Positions 1 to 64,000 of a stretch of DNA of 64,000 bases are shown in pieces; the first letter of the stretch is position 1, and every line of letters starts with the position of its first letter. Origin of the DNA: Lampris incognitus (Eukaryota > Chordata > Actinopteri > Lampriformes > Lampridae); the NCBI RefSeq assembly GCF_029633865.1, contig NC_079223.1, forward strand, positions 37,817,706 to 37,881,705. Reading direction: 5' to 3'. A model generated the notes under the pieces. The model was not told where the DNA came from. It worked only from the letters and a program-made list of their open reading frames with translations, and made no database searches. Both the position numbers and the translations under genes were made by a program.

Positions 1-3000
1 GCCAGCTGATCTTGCTGGGTCGTTTGCTGGCGTGAGAGGCCGTTGACTTGCTTCCACTTTGTTATACAGAAGTCTGTTAATGTACATGTCGTCCTGCTCG
101 ATTTAGCTTTGCGCCTAGCTGAGGCAGTGGTCACTTGGATACTGAGAAATAAAAGTTAAAGGCAATATTTAAAATCCATGAATAATCAGTTCCTTCCAAA
201 CGGACTTGTTTATTGCAATTTGTAAGGGGAATCATTTAAACATCTAGACGGGTTACACCTCATCCTTGCAAGGACAGACGTGAGTAAAACTGTGTTTCGG
301 TCTTTTTGGATCATCATATGTAGATTATTTTGCACTTGAAATTAACAAAAAAATTCCAGCACTGACCATACACCCTGCAGAAGAAAGCTGTCATCTTTAT
401 TAGGACGGAGAATGTTAAAGACATTATGTCCTGAACGGAAACTATTACATTTGTATAACTGTGGTTAAAAAATAGTGGGTGATGAATAAATGAACCAATG
501 CCCCTGAGACTGTAGTAATTATTTAGAATTACTTTGCCAAGCATTGGGAGGCATGAGAAATGAGCATGCACCTTATCTTAAGCTTAAATTATGCATTGCA
601 CAGTCACACGAAATCAAACTGGCCATGAGACGAAAGTATAATGAAGATCATACCCTGTTCCACACCAGAGTAAAGCAGCAATGAAGACGTAGAACGACAA
701 CACACAGCGACACTTAACAAACGATACAGTGATTGGTCTAAGCTGATAGAATAAAAGAAATCAATGGCATCAGATTGTGAATATACACAAGTCCTGAACC
801 CTTGGCAAGAAACACCAGTCCCATACATCTTCACAAACCCAAGTCTATTAAAAACACAAAATGACGAAAGCCTCGTCAGGTCGCCACCAAACCCAAAGCA
901 GAGCAATAACCCACAAGCATCTACATCAGGAGTCCTCAGAGATCCACAGTAAGGCATCGCGTCTCCCATCAGCGTGTCTTCAGGAGAACAAAGTGCTGAC
1001 AGCTTAAGAAACCTTCACGGATGGCTGGTCTGCTCTTTACTAGCGGAAGGAAAATACTGTGTATGCATGCATTTGCACTGGGCAATAACGCTATTGCTAT
1101 TGTACACATACAATATACAGTTGTACAGAAAGTTTGAAAATTTAGTTGATAAAAAATGTGCATGATTAAGAAAACAAATTCCTTAAAATAGAAAAGTTAC
1201 GAAGCATCGTAAAATTTTTTTTTTTGGTTTGTAAAACAAGTTTTGAAAAAAAAAAAGCTTTTATATGTTGGTATATGTACAAAATGAAGTAAGAATGACG
1301 ATGTGCAAATCTGATTCCATGCAAACATTTGCATAAGTAGTTCAGGTGCTTACTTAGACAATGTGTTAGTGGTGGGGCTGAAAACCGAAAGGCTCAAAAT
1401 TCTTGACCTCGAAAAATATATCTTCCCTTCCTGCATAGCAACAATCGCACACACACGCGCGCGCGCACACACACACACACAAACTTACCTTTACAAACAC
1501 ATTTACTGGAAACATTCAGAATATGGAGATATTGTGAGCACCAGCAGAAGCTATATCCAATCCCTTCCCAGTTCAGAACGGGGCGAGAGTTGGACTCAAC
1601 AGCCCAACAACACACCCAGGCATCATCCCAAAGCAAGACCATTTGAACCACACTCCTTTCTTTATCAAAAACCACAGTGGAAAACAATACTGCTGGTAAA
1701 CATAATAACTCGTGGGAAGTCAGGGTAACTTACTGAGAAACCTCACAGCTCTGTTCATGTTTTTTAACAAGTCTATGATACAAGTTTCCATGACGGACTC
1801 GAGTCATGCAACATATTCCAGACGGTGCGCTGTCTACATCAATGTCTTTAACACCCTCCTTTCATGTAAGAAATTGAGAGTGCCATATAAAGACTGTCAA
1901 ATATAGACCACCCACCTGGACAGACCAGTAATAGAGATTAAAATAACAAGTGATAGACAGCAATACTTTTGATAGTAAACCAAACATGGAAACAAGGGAT
2001 AAAAGTGTCCACAAATGCCAAGTTGACCAAAAAACAAAAAACGGACATGTAATGAGTGCTACGTACAGAGTTCCATGTGCAAATTCACAATTTGCTTAAT
2101 CTAATTTTTAAGAATCCACATTTGACAAAACATGATTAATGGTGATGTCTTTGGATGAAAGTGATCAATACTCACTAACATGAGCGTGAAGAGCACTAGC
2201 AATAAGTAACAAACCACGGGAAGACCTGGCAAGCAGATGAAGCAAGAAGCATCTTCTTAGTACATTAATATCACTGGGATTAGTTAAAATCTCATTTTAC
2301 AAAGACATATTATTTAAAAGGCAATCTGAAAGCAGGAAGAAGTACAAATAAATAGGACTTGGCTTTTAAATCAATACGTGAGTCTAGTATCTTTGATACT
2401 ACAGCTTGTTTTCTCCATCTTCTGCGAACTTAATTTGATTGGTAACCAATAGTTTAGAGGGCAGAGGGTTGTCTCCAAAAGACAACACAAAACGGGCCAA
2501 GATAAAACGTTTCAAAAAGGAAACAATCTCCTGTAACTGAAAGGTGTGATTCCACACTAAGGCATTGACACACAAATGGGTGACATTGGAACCAGAAATA
2601 AATACAGTCTCCAAAAAAAAAAAAAAAAACCCAAAAAACAAAAACCTCTTTTCTCTGTGATATATACAGTCTCAGGGCTACCATTGCCTCCGTTTGGCCA
2701 GTGATAAAGACAAGGATGGAAAGAAAGTGAGATATAACATACATAGACTGTGTAGCTACTGAACCTCCCAAAGTTCCAGTCTTGAGAGCATGTCTCTCCA
2801 CCTCCACCGTCCTCCTCCTCTTCCTCGAGTGCCTGCTGGGCAGTATCTGCTGAGGCCAAAGACCCTCTACAATGGAGCTCAGGGCCCAGAGATGAAACTT
2901 GTGCTCACTGGGGGCAATAACAGTCATGGAGGGATGACTGGTTTGTGGTAACTGTTTGCTGACCTTGTGTACTCAAAACCTCCACGCCCCAAGGGCCAAC

Positions 3001-3054
3001 TTTCAACCAGACCTGCCTGCCTGGCGGTTGCAGCTGGACATGTGGTCAGGAGGG
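1..3054 (-). other. probable fhip2a 3' UTR and downstream flank
   Basis: No convincing coding exon is visible on either strand; the short open frames lack homology and splice context. The stretch directly follows the fhip2a stop codon on the minus strand, so much of it is probably 3' UTR. Minus-strand AATAAA poly(A) signals can be read at 396-401 and 209-214. Which one is used, and so the UTR length, is inference. There is an A-run near 2613-2630 and a CA/CG repeat at 1447-1483. Confidence 0.45.
1447..1483. repeat. CA/CG dinucleotide microsatellite
   Basis: Short mixed CA and CG dinucleotide tract in the presumed fhip2a 3' UTR. Simple-sequence DNA with no coding meaning. Confidence 0.85.
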
Positions 3055-13141
<10,087 letters not shown>

Positions 13142-13440
13142 TTTGTTCTTCGACTGGACCAGTTTCTCTCGAGAAGACCTAGAGAATTCCTCTATCTTCT
13201 TCTTCCTGTTGCTCCCGCCTCGATCCAGATTGGAGGTTTCATACAATGACCCTTGGAAGGAAAATGTGACCGATTGTAAGCAATAAAGATGTAAAGCGAC
13301 TTCAGAGGCCCGACACAGCCGGTGTAAACAAGACGCCTATTGCCCAACGTGACGTTCGCGTTGGACACCGTGGCACTTCGCGGGCCAAACACCACCGGGT
13401 CGGGACAACAGAGGGCGCGCGCATATAAGAGACAGAGGCT
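13142..13440 (-). promoter_or_regulatory. probable fhip2a 5' UTR and promoter
   Basis: Directly upstream of the fhip2a start on the minus strand. The stretch 13330-13430 is noticeably richer in CpG than its surroundings and includes a GCGCGCGC run near 13415. The exact transcription start cannot be read from sequence. The divergent ablim1 gene begins about 1 kb or more further right, so some elements may be shared. Confidence 0.5.
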
Positions 13441-14439
13441 TTTAATTAGAGACGGAGCTCATTGATTTCAATTAGAGGCGACCATGAAGCGATATGGTTA
13501 AACATACTATTGTTAAGAATGGATTTCTGCATTTGAGTTATATTATTAAAAGCCACAGCATAAGAGTAGCTATGATAAGAATTATTTACTGCGCGCTAAT
13601 TGATGTTTTGTCATAATTAGGGAACACAACTACAGAAAATAAGAGAGGACCTATTAGGAAACTCACGCTAATGGAGGGAACCTGAGGCCAAAAAACAAAC
13701 AAACATATAAACTGACTTTGTAGTGACAGACGAGGATTTCTCTAATTTAGCTCTAAAATTCGAGCATTTTCCAACATAGGCCCAATATTCTATAAACAGA
13801 CTGGTCTTTTCTTTTATGTTTTTTTTGGGGGGGGGTGTAGTAGATATCATCCGATTATTTTCGTCCAAAAAATGTTGTTTTTTTTTGGCCCAAGATGAAG
13901 AAAAACAGCATTCTTTCCACCGGAGCCATGCTTTCTCTGCTTATTACTTCATTACTTCATGATTCAGTCAGCCGTCGTAGTACGTAAGTAGGCTACAGCC
14001 CAGTCACCATTGACAAAAAGTAGGCTAGCCGGAACGCTGGCCCTCCTATCCGATATAAACTCGCCGTGCATACAGACGTACGGCGATTCATTATCGACAC
14101 GTTCTGCACGCAAACTTTACACCCCTGGCGTCGTGTACAGCATCAGTATAGCTGAATGTCCTTGTTAAACTTAAAGGCAAATAACGAGGATGCTGTGTGC
14201 ATACCCAGGACACGCCCTGTCGCTATAAAGTGCTCTCTGCATCTCGCGGTGGATCCCAGTCTACCGTATACGCCGGCTGTGTCCCCCTCTGCATACAGTC
14301 CCAAAAATGACAGAAGAAGAAAAAAATCCCAAGTGAAGATAAAATCAGGCTATCGATCGTCTTTCCCCCGTCAAAGCTTTTAAAGTGGGACCCCCCCCCC
14401 CCAATTGTCGGTGAAGAGAGACGGCTCTACCTACCGGGC
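13441..14439. other. intergenic spacer between divergent genes
   Basis: AT-rich with a T8 and G-run near 13820-13835. No exon or repeat family was recognised. Confidence 0.5.
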
Positions 14440-14452
14440 ATGTCTGCTAGAG
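14440..14452 (+). CDS. ablim1: candidate upstream first exon of ablim1 (MSAR...)
   Basis: ATG TCT GCT AGA G followed by the donor GTGAGT at 14453. The exon would end in phase 1, exactly the phase that the first shared ablim1 exon (34713) needs. It lies in a CpG-containing stretch upstream of the recognised isoform. The peptide is only four residues, so homology cannot help and the phase match has a one-in-three chance of coincidence. Confidence 0.25.
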
Positions 14453-17400
14453 GTGAGTGTCTTTTGCCGCAGAAGCCTTCAACATCTCGATGCATTGGGG
14501 GGGGGGGGAGTAGAAAGTCTCTCTTCGGGCTTTTATTTATTTATCTATATTCTGAGACGTGACGGAGACGACACAGCCTCTTTGCGTGTAGTCTTTCGCG
14601 AGTATCAGCCTGGGGTAACGACACTTGCACAAACTAGCTTACACCGAGCCGGTGCATAGCTCGAACTGAGAGACGCCAGCCGCCGCAGCTCAGCTCCTGC
14701 ACAACCTCCAACTTCACCACTGTGTCGTTCAAACGGAAGAGTGGGACTCTCCGGACGGGCAGCCTGGAGATACACCCGAGCTGACAAACAAGGCGTTTTA
14801 TATATACGTATATCCTCGTAGCTGTGAATGAATCGTGTTTGTGGTGGATTTTTGTTTTAATGGAAAAAAAACAACCCCAGAAACATCTCAAAGGAAGCAT
14901 GCACATGCTTAGTACCACTTCAATGGAAACTGTTTTTGGAGGCCTAGATGCAGATTGTCTCTGTTTCTGCCCTGAGTTGTGATGTACTTATCTGGTTAAG
15001 CTTCATGCTGTAAAGGTTAAAACACCATCCGTTTGGGAAGTCAACTATGAAAAGAAAAGAAAAGAAAAGGAAAGAAAAGAAGTATGCAGGATGCAACTGT
15101 TGGCTTTACTGCTGCCATCGCACCCTGCCCTGTTTTGATTGAGCTGGGATCGAGGATAATTAAGGTGGCCATATTCTGCTGGGCAACGCTAGACTGTTGA
15201 ATCAAAAGATTGTCACCCTTCAGATGGGCTTTTGTGATGCCCTGAGTGTGTTGAGTGTTTCTGACAGAAAAGGTAAACAGCTTCCAGCTGTCCCTGCTAC
15301 GTGTTAGAGTCACAGAGGGACTGGCTGACAGCTGCTTGGTCCTGGGGCTGGATAGGGAAGAGACTCCATTGTAATAACTTGACCTCAGTATTATCATGTT
15401 ACTGCCATATAGCAGGATATCTGTTTGCAATTTTATTCATAATCTTGCTGTTGGGGAAAAAACGTTAACCTTTTATAGGCCAGCTCATGTCCCTTCAGAT
15501 AGACACTCCCCTGCACAGGTTCTTTGGTATAGTAGCTTTGAAGCCCCCAGTACTGATGTGGCCTGCTGCATCTCTTCTCCCTGGCTACCAGAGGAGATCG
15601 ATGATGCTCAGAGCCCACTGTTTGACAGCCCCCCTGGGGTACACAGAGCTGATTAGCAGGCTTAAACCCATGTGAACAGTCAGTCAATCGTTATTCATGA
15701 GAAGTAACTGCCCAAGTCACTGTGGCTGTGCGGCAGTGAAGCACAGATTCCTTTGGTCTTGCTCAGAACATCCTGGGTGTGTTGACTGTGTATCACAGAT
15801 GACTGAGGTACACAATGCTCATTTTTAATGTGATAAGGCGTGACACTACTTTCTCCATTTGGTTTTACATCGTGCATACTTGCAGTGCTAATCCGGCCAA
15901 TTCCTTTGGGTTTTTTTGCATCTTTTAACATCAACTAGGTCAGTTAACTTTAGCACATCCATTCTCACTTTAAGTCAATGTGTCAATAAAAATGCTGCTG
16001 CTTTCTTTTTTTTGTAAAGCTGCCAGATCTTTTTCTTTAAATGAGTTAAGAAGTGGTAATAAACCCGCTTCCATTTAACTTTAAAAAATGTTTTTTATCG
16101 TGCTGGCTTCTGTTATATTGCCCCAATCAAAACAGAATATTCAAAATTTTGAGTAGTCTCCGAAGAGTCCCTACCTCTGTTGGTAGCCATCATGAAAGAG
16201 CAGCAACTACAGGGGAGCTACGTGCCAGATTCTACGCTACAAACACAGAATATTAAATATGTCTGAAGTCTTCCCGCTGTCTTCTTCTACCACTGATCCA
16301 TTCATCATCACCCCCACTTCCCCCCGGTGTGTTAGCATCACAGGACCATCGGTGTTCACCTTGGAAGTGGTGCCCTTCCATTAGTGAACCCCACTTTCGT
16401 CCTCCCCCACAGGCATGCAATACTTAGGCCTTTTATAGTGCCATCATGTCCTTTGCCCTATTATCCCTCTCAGCCAGAATTTCATGCACATTGCACAAAC
16501 TCTTAAAATTGAAGTAAGTTGACTGAGCACATGTGAATTTTTTCAATTCCAGACTTTTTGCACACATTTACACCTCGGCGGCTGCTTGGTATAACCAGAT
16601 TGTTGCAGTGTATGATCCATGGAGTCAATGCTCTGTGGCAAATGGAGGTTAGGGTCGCCCAAGGTCACCTCAACAGCGGTCGTTTCAGGATGGAAATGGA
16701 AGGGCTTGTACGTACGCCTTCCCTGTTTGCAGGATTTGCCGGTCGCTTTGGGGAATTTGACTCGCTGTCACGTCCCTTTCTCTCTTACCTCGGCACAACT
16801 GCTGTTTTAAAGCATTATTATACCCGGTTCATTTATGTACGAGGTTTGCTCTTTGCCCATCATCGTTTTTCTGCTGTTATGCTGGGCCTTTCATGTGCAG
16901 AACAGATTGATTAGTTGTATTGAGCTGGTAAAGTGTTCAGCTCTGCTCCAATCTCGAATCTTAAAAGCACCGGTTTTACATTTAAATCTCATAGTTTCAA
17001 CCAACATAATTTTTTGGCGTTTTTTCTTCCCCTGCAACCACTGAATTTCTTTTCCCCCTCTTTTTTTTAAAATTTAAGTGAATGGGTACCCTCTCTCTCT
17101 CTCTTTTTTTTGTTAAAGTGAATGGGTCCCCTCCATTCAAATGTTTTCAAATGTTTTTACTTATGGCCTGTTTAGATATTGTCTATCTATGGTTATGCAT
17201 ATGGGAATTGTAGAGGTGGGTTGTAATTACAACTAGTTACTCTCCAAGTGAACTCCGGTAATCTTAATCGGGTTTCAGGACAGAGATAATATTTAGTAAG
17301 TTGCACTGATAAACTGTTGGCCACTGTTATATCTGCACCGCATATAACAAAACAGGAAAAAAATGTGAATTTCTTTCATCTACAATTAAAACAGTTTGGA

Positions 17401-17880
17401 GTTTAGAGTTGTGCAAGATCATGCAAGACCTTCTTAGATGCGGGGGTCCTTATGGTCGTCTATTCTAAGTTTACCTTTCACACACACACAAAAAAAAATC
17501 AAAACCCTGCCAAATGTCCAACGTTGTCCTCGGATAGCTTTAAGTGGATGACATACAAGGAAGCTCTCCTGCCTGCATGTATCTCCGTTGCGGTCTGTTC
17601 TTGCATCCCTCTCGAGGGCCCCGCCCTTTCCCTTGAGCAGTATGAGACACCATCCACTACCTGTTACACTGCAGTGTCATTTGGGTGGTCAATGGTGGAT
17701 GAAAAAGAAGGCTTGGCTCCACTCTGCGGTTATCTAATCTCATCTGCCTTCTCCTTGTCTGACCACTGGAGAGGGCTGCTAACGCTCAGCAGCACAACCC
17801 TCCGCCTCAGCACTTCTCTCTTGTGTCTGCGCGCGCGTTTGTGTGTGCGTGCGTGCGCGTGCGGGCATGTATCTACCCTC

Positions 17881-17914
<34 letters not shown>

Positions 17915-18003
17915 AGAGACCAGGATTGAGTCTGAATAATTGATGAGAGGGGAAGGAGTGAAAGAGCTGCCGCACGGGACAGTGTGAGTGTGAGTGTGTA
18001 GAG
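14453..18003. other. gene-poor 5' region or first intron of ablim1
   Basis: Contains G/C runs (14393-14402, about 14498-14508), an AG-rich patch at 15050-15080, pyrimidine tracts near 17090, and a TG repeat at 17887-17914. CpG is moderately frequent at 14200-14800. No homologous exon was recognised. Confidence 0.4.
17887..17914. repeat. TG microsatellite
   Basis: About 14 TG units, 90 bp upstream of the candidate first exon at 18004. Confidence 0.9.
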
Positions 18004-18094
18004 ATGGGGGAGAAGAATACCGTGAGGCAGCAGCCTGGATATGATGGGCTCTGCAACTACGCCCAAAAAATCACCTCCTGCTTCGGACTTGATG
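18004..18094 (+). CDS. ablim1: candidate alternative first coding exon of ablim1
   Basis: ATG at 18004 opens 30 codons (MGEKNTVRQQPGYDGLCNYA, then QKITSCFGLD plus one base) and meets a good donor, GTAAGA, at 18095. The phase is 1, so splicing to 34713 gives ...GLD-VAHAQD in frame. An open frame of 30 codons that ends at a donor in the right phase, upstream of the recognised long-isoform exon, fits the known multi-promoter structure of ABLIM1. I do not recognise the peptide itself. Confidence 0.5.
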
Positions 18095-18693
18095 GTAAGA
18101 AAAACAGGGGAGGGGGGGGGCTTTCCCGTATGCACGAAGGGAATTCTGATTAGCTTGCGATTAGCAAATTTCTGAGTTTCATTTTAGTGGGATTTTGATT
18201 TTTGTGTGCTAGCACGATTGCCTTGTGATGCTACATTTTGTCAAGGCTTTTCCCGGCTGTGCATTTGTCGATACGTGAGTGTACGAGTAGTTCAGGCATA
18301 GCTGCTGGTCTGTGTCTCTACTGCCATAGGCAGTGGCATGGCTGATAAGTGGAGGGCATTGCCTACTGCAGCGGGGTAGCAATAGCTTGTCCTTTAACTT
18401 AGCCTCTCTTCGGCGCGTGTGTCCGCCCGTGGGTACACGCTGTGTGTCCTCTAGCCCATATGTTAATATCATACACTATCATTTCCTTAGGATTTCTCTC
18501 CGATTTTGCAAAGCTTGCTGGGTTGTGGAATAAACAATATGCATGTGATGTAAAAAGAAAAGAAAACTACGCTAGAATTTCTGAAATAAATAATTGATGT
18601 GAGTAGTAGTAACCTCAGATAACCAAGCTCCAGCCATCCTGTTCCTGTGCAGCTGCTGTGACGTAGAAGGAATTCGTTAAATTTGAAATACTG

Positions 18694-18829
18694 GCCAAGT
18701 GCTATGACCATCGATCCATTATCTTAACCGCTTATCCTGCTCTCAGGGTCGCGGGGATGCTGGAGCCTATTCCAGCAGTCTTTGGGCGGCAGGCAGGAAG
18801 ACACCCTGGACAGGCCGCCAAGTGCTATG
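18694..18829 (-). mobile_element. 5'-truncated SINE-A with target-site duplication
   Basis: The 110-bp 3' part of SINE-A lies at 18707-18816. It is flanked by a perfect 13-bp direct repeat GCCAAGTGCTATG at 18694-18706 and 18817-18829, a clean retroposition footprint. It lies in the ablim1 5' region. Confidence 0.85.
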
Positions 18830-18944
18830 TCTCCACTCTAAAGTCATTATTTCTATTTTCTTGTTTCTATTGTCTGCTGTACTTTTGGTCATAGCTAGTG
18901 TAAACTACTAATAAGACACGTTAGCCCCTAGTTAACGGATCTGA

Positions 18945-19040
18945 CCCTTTAGCCGAGCGGTTAGTGATGTCTCCAGCGGTGCGGGAGATAAGGGTTCGCG
19001 TCCCGGCTGCGGCAGTTCCTGTGGTTGCCCCCCAAATTCG
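18945..19040 (+). mobile_element. tRNA-like SINE head fragment
   Basis: Contains an A-box-like TTAGCCGAGCGGTTAG and, about 45 bp later, a B-box-like GGTTCGCGTCC, resembling a serine/leucine-type tRNA. Flanking sequence does not form a proper acceptor stem with CCA context, so it reads as a tRNA-derived SINE fragment, not a functional tRNA gene. Confidence 0.5.
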
Positions 19041-21081
19041 CTATAATATCAGTATAACAAACTATCAGGTTTTGCTGTACCAACAACAAAGAATAAAGTC
19101 AACCATTGCTAACTTAGACAAGGTATGGCTAGATAAACACCATACATTTTCAAACAAATAATGATGCACCTATGCCACTTTTATGCTATTAAACGATGCA
19201 ATTTTCAGATGATGGAATGTATAAACTAAGGAGAGGATGGCATTAGATTGTAGCAGGAGTGGTCGCCTCTTGCAAGATCCCGGGAGGAAGTGAAGTACTT
19301 CCTGTTTCTGGGGTTTACAAGAGAAACCGCAAAGAACAACCATCAGGGAGTGGAAAATGCAATATAAAACAAATCTGGTTTCATCACAGAAGTAGATAAC
19401 TGGTGTGAGCTATCTGTTTGAAGGATACCAGATCCATGACTCATGGTTTTTAAGTCAGTGTTCCTTTAGATATTAGTGCACAGTAGATAGAGGCAATGTT
19501 GCCATTTGCAAGGCTGTCAGTGCTTGTGTGCCAACTTTGTCTTTGCATGCACCAAATGGCATTGCTTTGAAGTAGTTTAAAACAGATCAACAGAAATATA
19601 TGATTATTTCAACTAGAACATCATCAAAATGCACCTATTTTGTAGAAACGGGCTCTCACTGAATCCACAAACTAGAAGGATAACTTTTTGATTTTTTTGT
19701 TTTTTGCTTTTTTGAAGGGGAGGGGGGGGGTTAGCTCTTTAATAAACCCTGTTGGAAATCTTTACAGGAACTAATTTTTTCCCAACATTCAATGGTTTCC
19801 AGATTACAAACTCTGAACATGCCTCCTTACAAAGTTATCATCCTCCTAATCCTTTTGCTTTATCCAATGATTTTTGCCAGAAAATAACTACATTAACCAT
19901 CGGTAAAAGGCATGGTTGATAGTTCCACTCCTGCTCTGCAGCTATCTTTCATTAGGAATAAACTCCTGATGACTAAAAGTGGAAGTTTTGGACTTTGTTA
20001 GCCACTTAAATGGCCTTTCTAGTGTTTAGACTGTGTAAAACACATTGTAAGTGAACTTCAACAACATCCACAAGGGTTTTTTAGAAGTAGTAATACAAAC
20101 TCATTGTTTTGTGAAAACTTTGCTTTTACTCTTATGGTGCACCTGATAATTTGTTTTTATTAGAAGTTTCATCCAAATGGACTAAAAACCTTCATTAGGA
20201 GGCGTGAAATAGCGTGAGTTGCCCAGTGTAATCTAATATGATATAGAAGTGTGCTGGAAATGGATCTTATGCTCTATGGAATAAGAAACAGTCTCACATC
20301 TTAACTGAACAGATGTGAATAGGCTGAGAAGTGACAGTGATGCTGAAGGAGCTAACCTCTGCTCATCTGAAACCTAATAGTAATTGTAACATTAGTATAA
20401 AGACACAGGTGTGGACGTGTTCCTGAAAGATTCTGTTCATGCTGGGTCATCAGTAGTATTATTATCTACCAAGACTTTTATTTCTTACCATCTCCAATAC
20501 TTATTTGGTGGGAAATGCCCACCATATATTGGGTGACTAATGTGGAGCTACCTAACCCCTCCCAGAAGATAATCATAGGCTCGACGTCAACCCTAAGCAG
20601 CTTAAGGCACAAGGCTGGCTGGGCTGAAGACACCGAGAGTGTAAGCTCCTTTCCCTGTGTCCCACTCCACTTGTGCTGTGGAGTCATATCTCATGCCTGA
20701 TATTTGCTGCCTCCAGCTCAAGGCTAACTTCAGCACCTACATTCAATGCTCTACTCCCTTAGCATCCGCTATCCTCTGCATGTGGGCTGAAGTCACCACT
20801 GCAAAGATCCCAACAGGAGGAGATTCTGCTGTGAACCATCCTGATAGTCCCACTGGATATTCCCATGATGTAACAGTTTGTTTGTGATGCTCCAAGTTTT
20901 CTTCAGCGCTTGGGCACTTTCTTCTTGTTTTGATCCTATTTCTGCTTCAGCGCCTCCATTCTAGATGTCCAAAGGTGTTGGGACTTAGGGGAGAGCCGAG
21001 CCAAACCCTAGGACCCTGGCTGACGTCTACCTGCAGTGCTTTACCCATCTCTGTGGGAAGGTTGAGGGCGAGCAGGGCACC
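19041..21081. other. ablim1 5' intronic or promoter sequence
   Basis: No recognisable exon. The 5' UTR of the long isoform presumably lies in the last few hundred bases; the reading frame upstream of the 21082 ATG is closed by a TAG at 20986. Confidence 0.4.
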
Positions 21082-63172
<42,091 letters not shown>

Positions 63173-64000
63173 GCAAGTATCTCCTTCTTTTTATATCGAT
63201 GACAACCTTGTAATCTAAACTGAAGTAATCTAAAAAAAAATAAAATAATAATAATACATACTTGTCAGTGATCTTTAAGGTGCCCCAGAAAACCGTGGTT
63301 TTGCTCATGGCTATGAAGGCATTCTCAAATTTCAGAGTGCTGTAAAGATAATTTAATCTTCCAATTTACAAACAACCTCAGCAATTCATCAAATAGAGAG
63401 AGCTCAGCCTAAGTGTGTGAAGCAAAAATGAATGGCATTCTTTATTTAAACTTGTGATGTGGGAGCATTTGTCAAAAAAATAACAGGGATGTAATCTATG
63501 TTTATATGGGAGGTGAAAGACTCACAATAGCTGCGTTCCTGATTTAGCATGCTGCTTCAGGAGCTGCTTAGTCACCCTAGCGCTTAGCATGCTGGCTTCT
63601 CCATGCTCATCTGCACATAGCTTTGACCAACAATGGCTGGATACTGTATGCAGCATACAGTGGAAAATCCAACAGAGATTGTCATCCAAACAACTCATAT
63701 CACTATATACTGCTTAGTATATAATGACATGTACATTTAAATGTGGATATGAGTTGATCAGGTTCCCCCTAAAAGAACTTCTAGTTGCTTATTATTGAGC
63801 ATTTCAGTCAAATTTTGCAGTTTCTGAAAATCACGATTATCAGTAAAAGTAGTTCCATAATGGCTTTCCAGGACAATCATTTATTTCCATGAGGCGTCAT
63901 ACTGTGTAAACTAGTATTTCCCCTTTATAGTAAAGTGCGTTGTATTACTCAGAGGATACAGACCTTCCCATAACTTTGTTCTATTATTGTTTTCCCCCTT
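63173..64000 (+). other. ablim1 intron, incomplete
   Basis: No match to the IFPYEML-type headpiece exon or other coding sequence was found; the intron runs off the window. Confidence 0.6.

Noticed and set aside
18945-19040. Real tRNA-Ser/Leu gene
   Set aside because: A and B boxes are present but the acceptor stem is not formed; interpreted as SINE-derived.

Overview
This window is vertebrate nuclear DNA, almost certainly from a teleost fish. The evidence is two intron-rich protein genes with close vertebrate orthologues, long introns, very dense CA/TG, TA, CT and ATCT microsatellites, and a fish-type repeat load: tRNA-derived SINEs, RTE/Rex-like and L2-like LINE pieces, a Tc1-like element and hAT-type MITEs. 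No bacterial operons, CRISPR arrays or phage genes were seen.

Left third (3055-13141, minus strand): a complete coding set of 17 exons for FHIP2A (formerly FAM160B1), the FTS-Hook-FHIP subunit that links Hook/dynein to membranes. The exons sum to 2229 nt, that is 742 codons plus a stop, with every splice phase matching. Bases 1-3054 are probably its long 3' UTR plus flank.

Middle and right (about 14.4 kb to the window end, plus strand): ABLIM1, actin-binding LIM protein 1, transcribed divergently from fhip2a. The same head-to-head pair exists in human 10q25. A homologous long-isoform first exon lies at 21082-21316. Three more candidate first exons (14440-14452, 18004-18094, 26576-26597) all end in the phase needed by the first shared exon at 34713. 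The shared exons encode four LIM domains (34713-48176), then the serine/proline-rich linker and charged helical region (49430-63172). The gene leaves the window before its villin-headpiece exons. An 8-nt microexon (62543-62550) is required to keep frame, and the last visible exon appears to use a GC donor.

Repeats: one tRNA-derived SINE family (called SINE-B here) has ten copies between 33.7 and 62.1 kb, all in ablim1 introns, several split by later insertions. A second SINE family (SINE-A, GGAT tail) and a related family occur throughout. A 1197-bp Tc1-like element at 42454-43650 is a foldback made of two inverted 5' halves. TG repeats lie immediately upstream of four ablim1 splice acceptors.

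No wholly new system is claimed. The observations most worth checking are the candidate alternative-promoter array, the TG tracts at acceptors, the microexon and GC donor, the foldback transposon and the nested insertions. Coordinates were read by eye. Identities rest on remembered family sequence, not on a database search.
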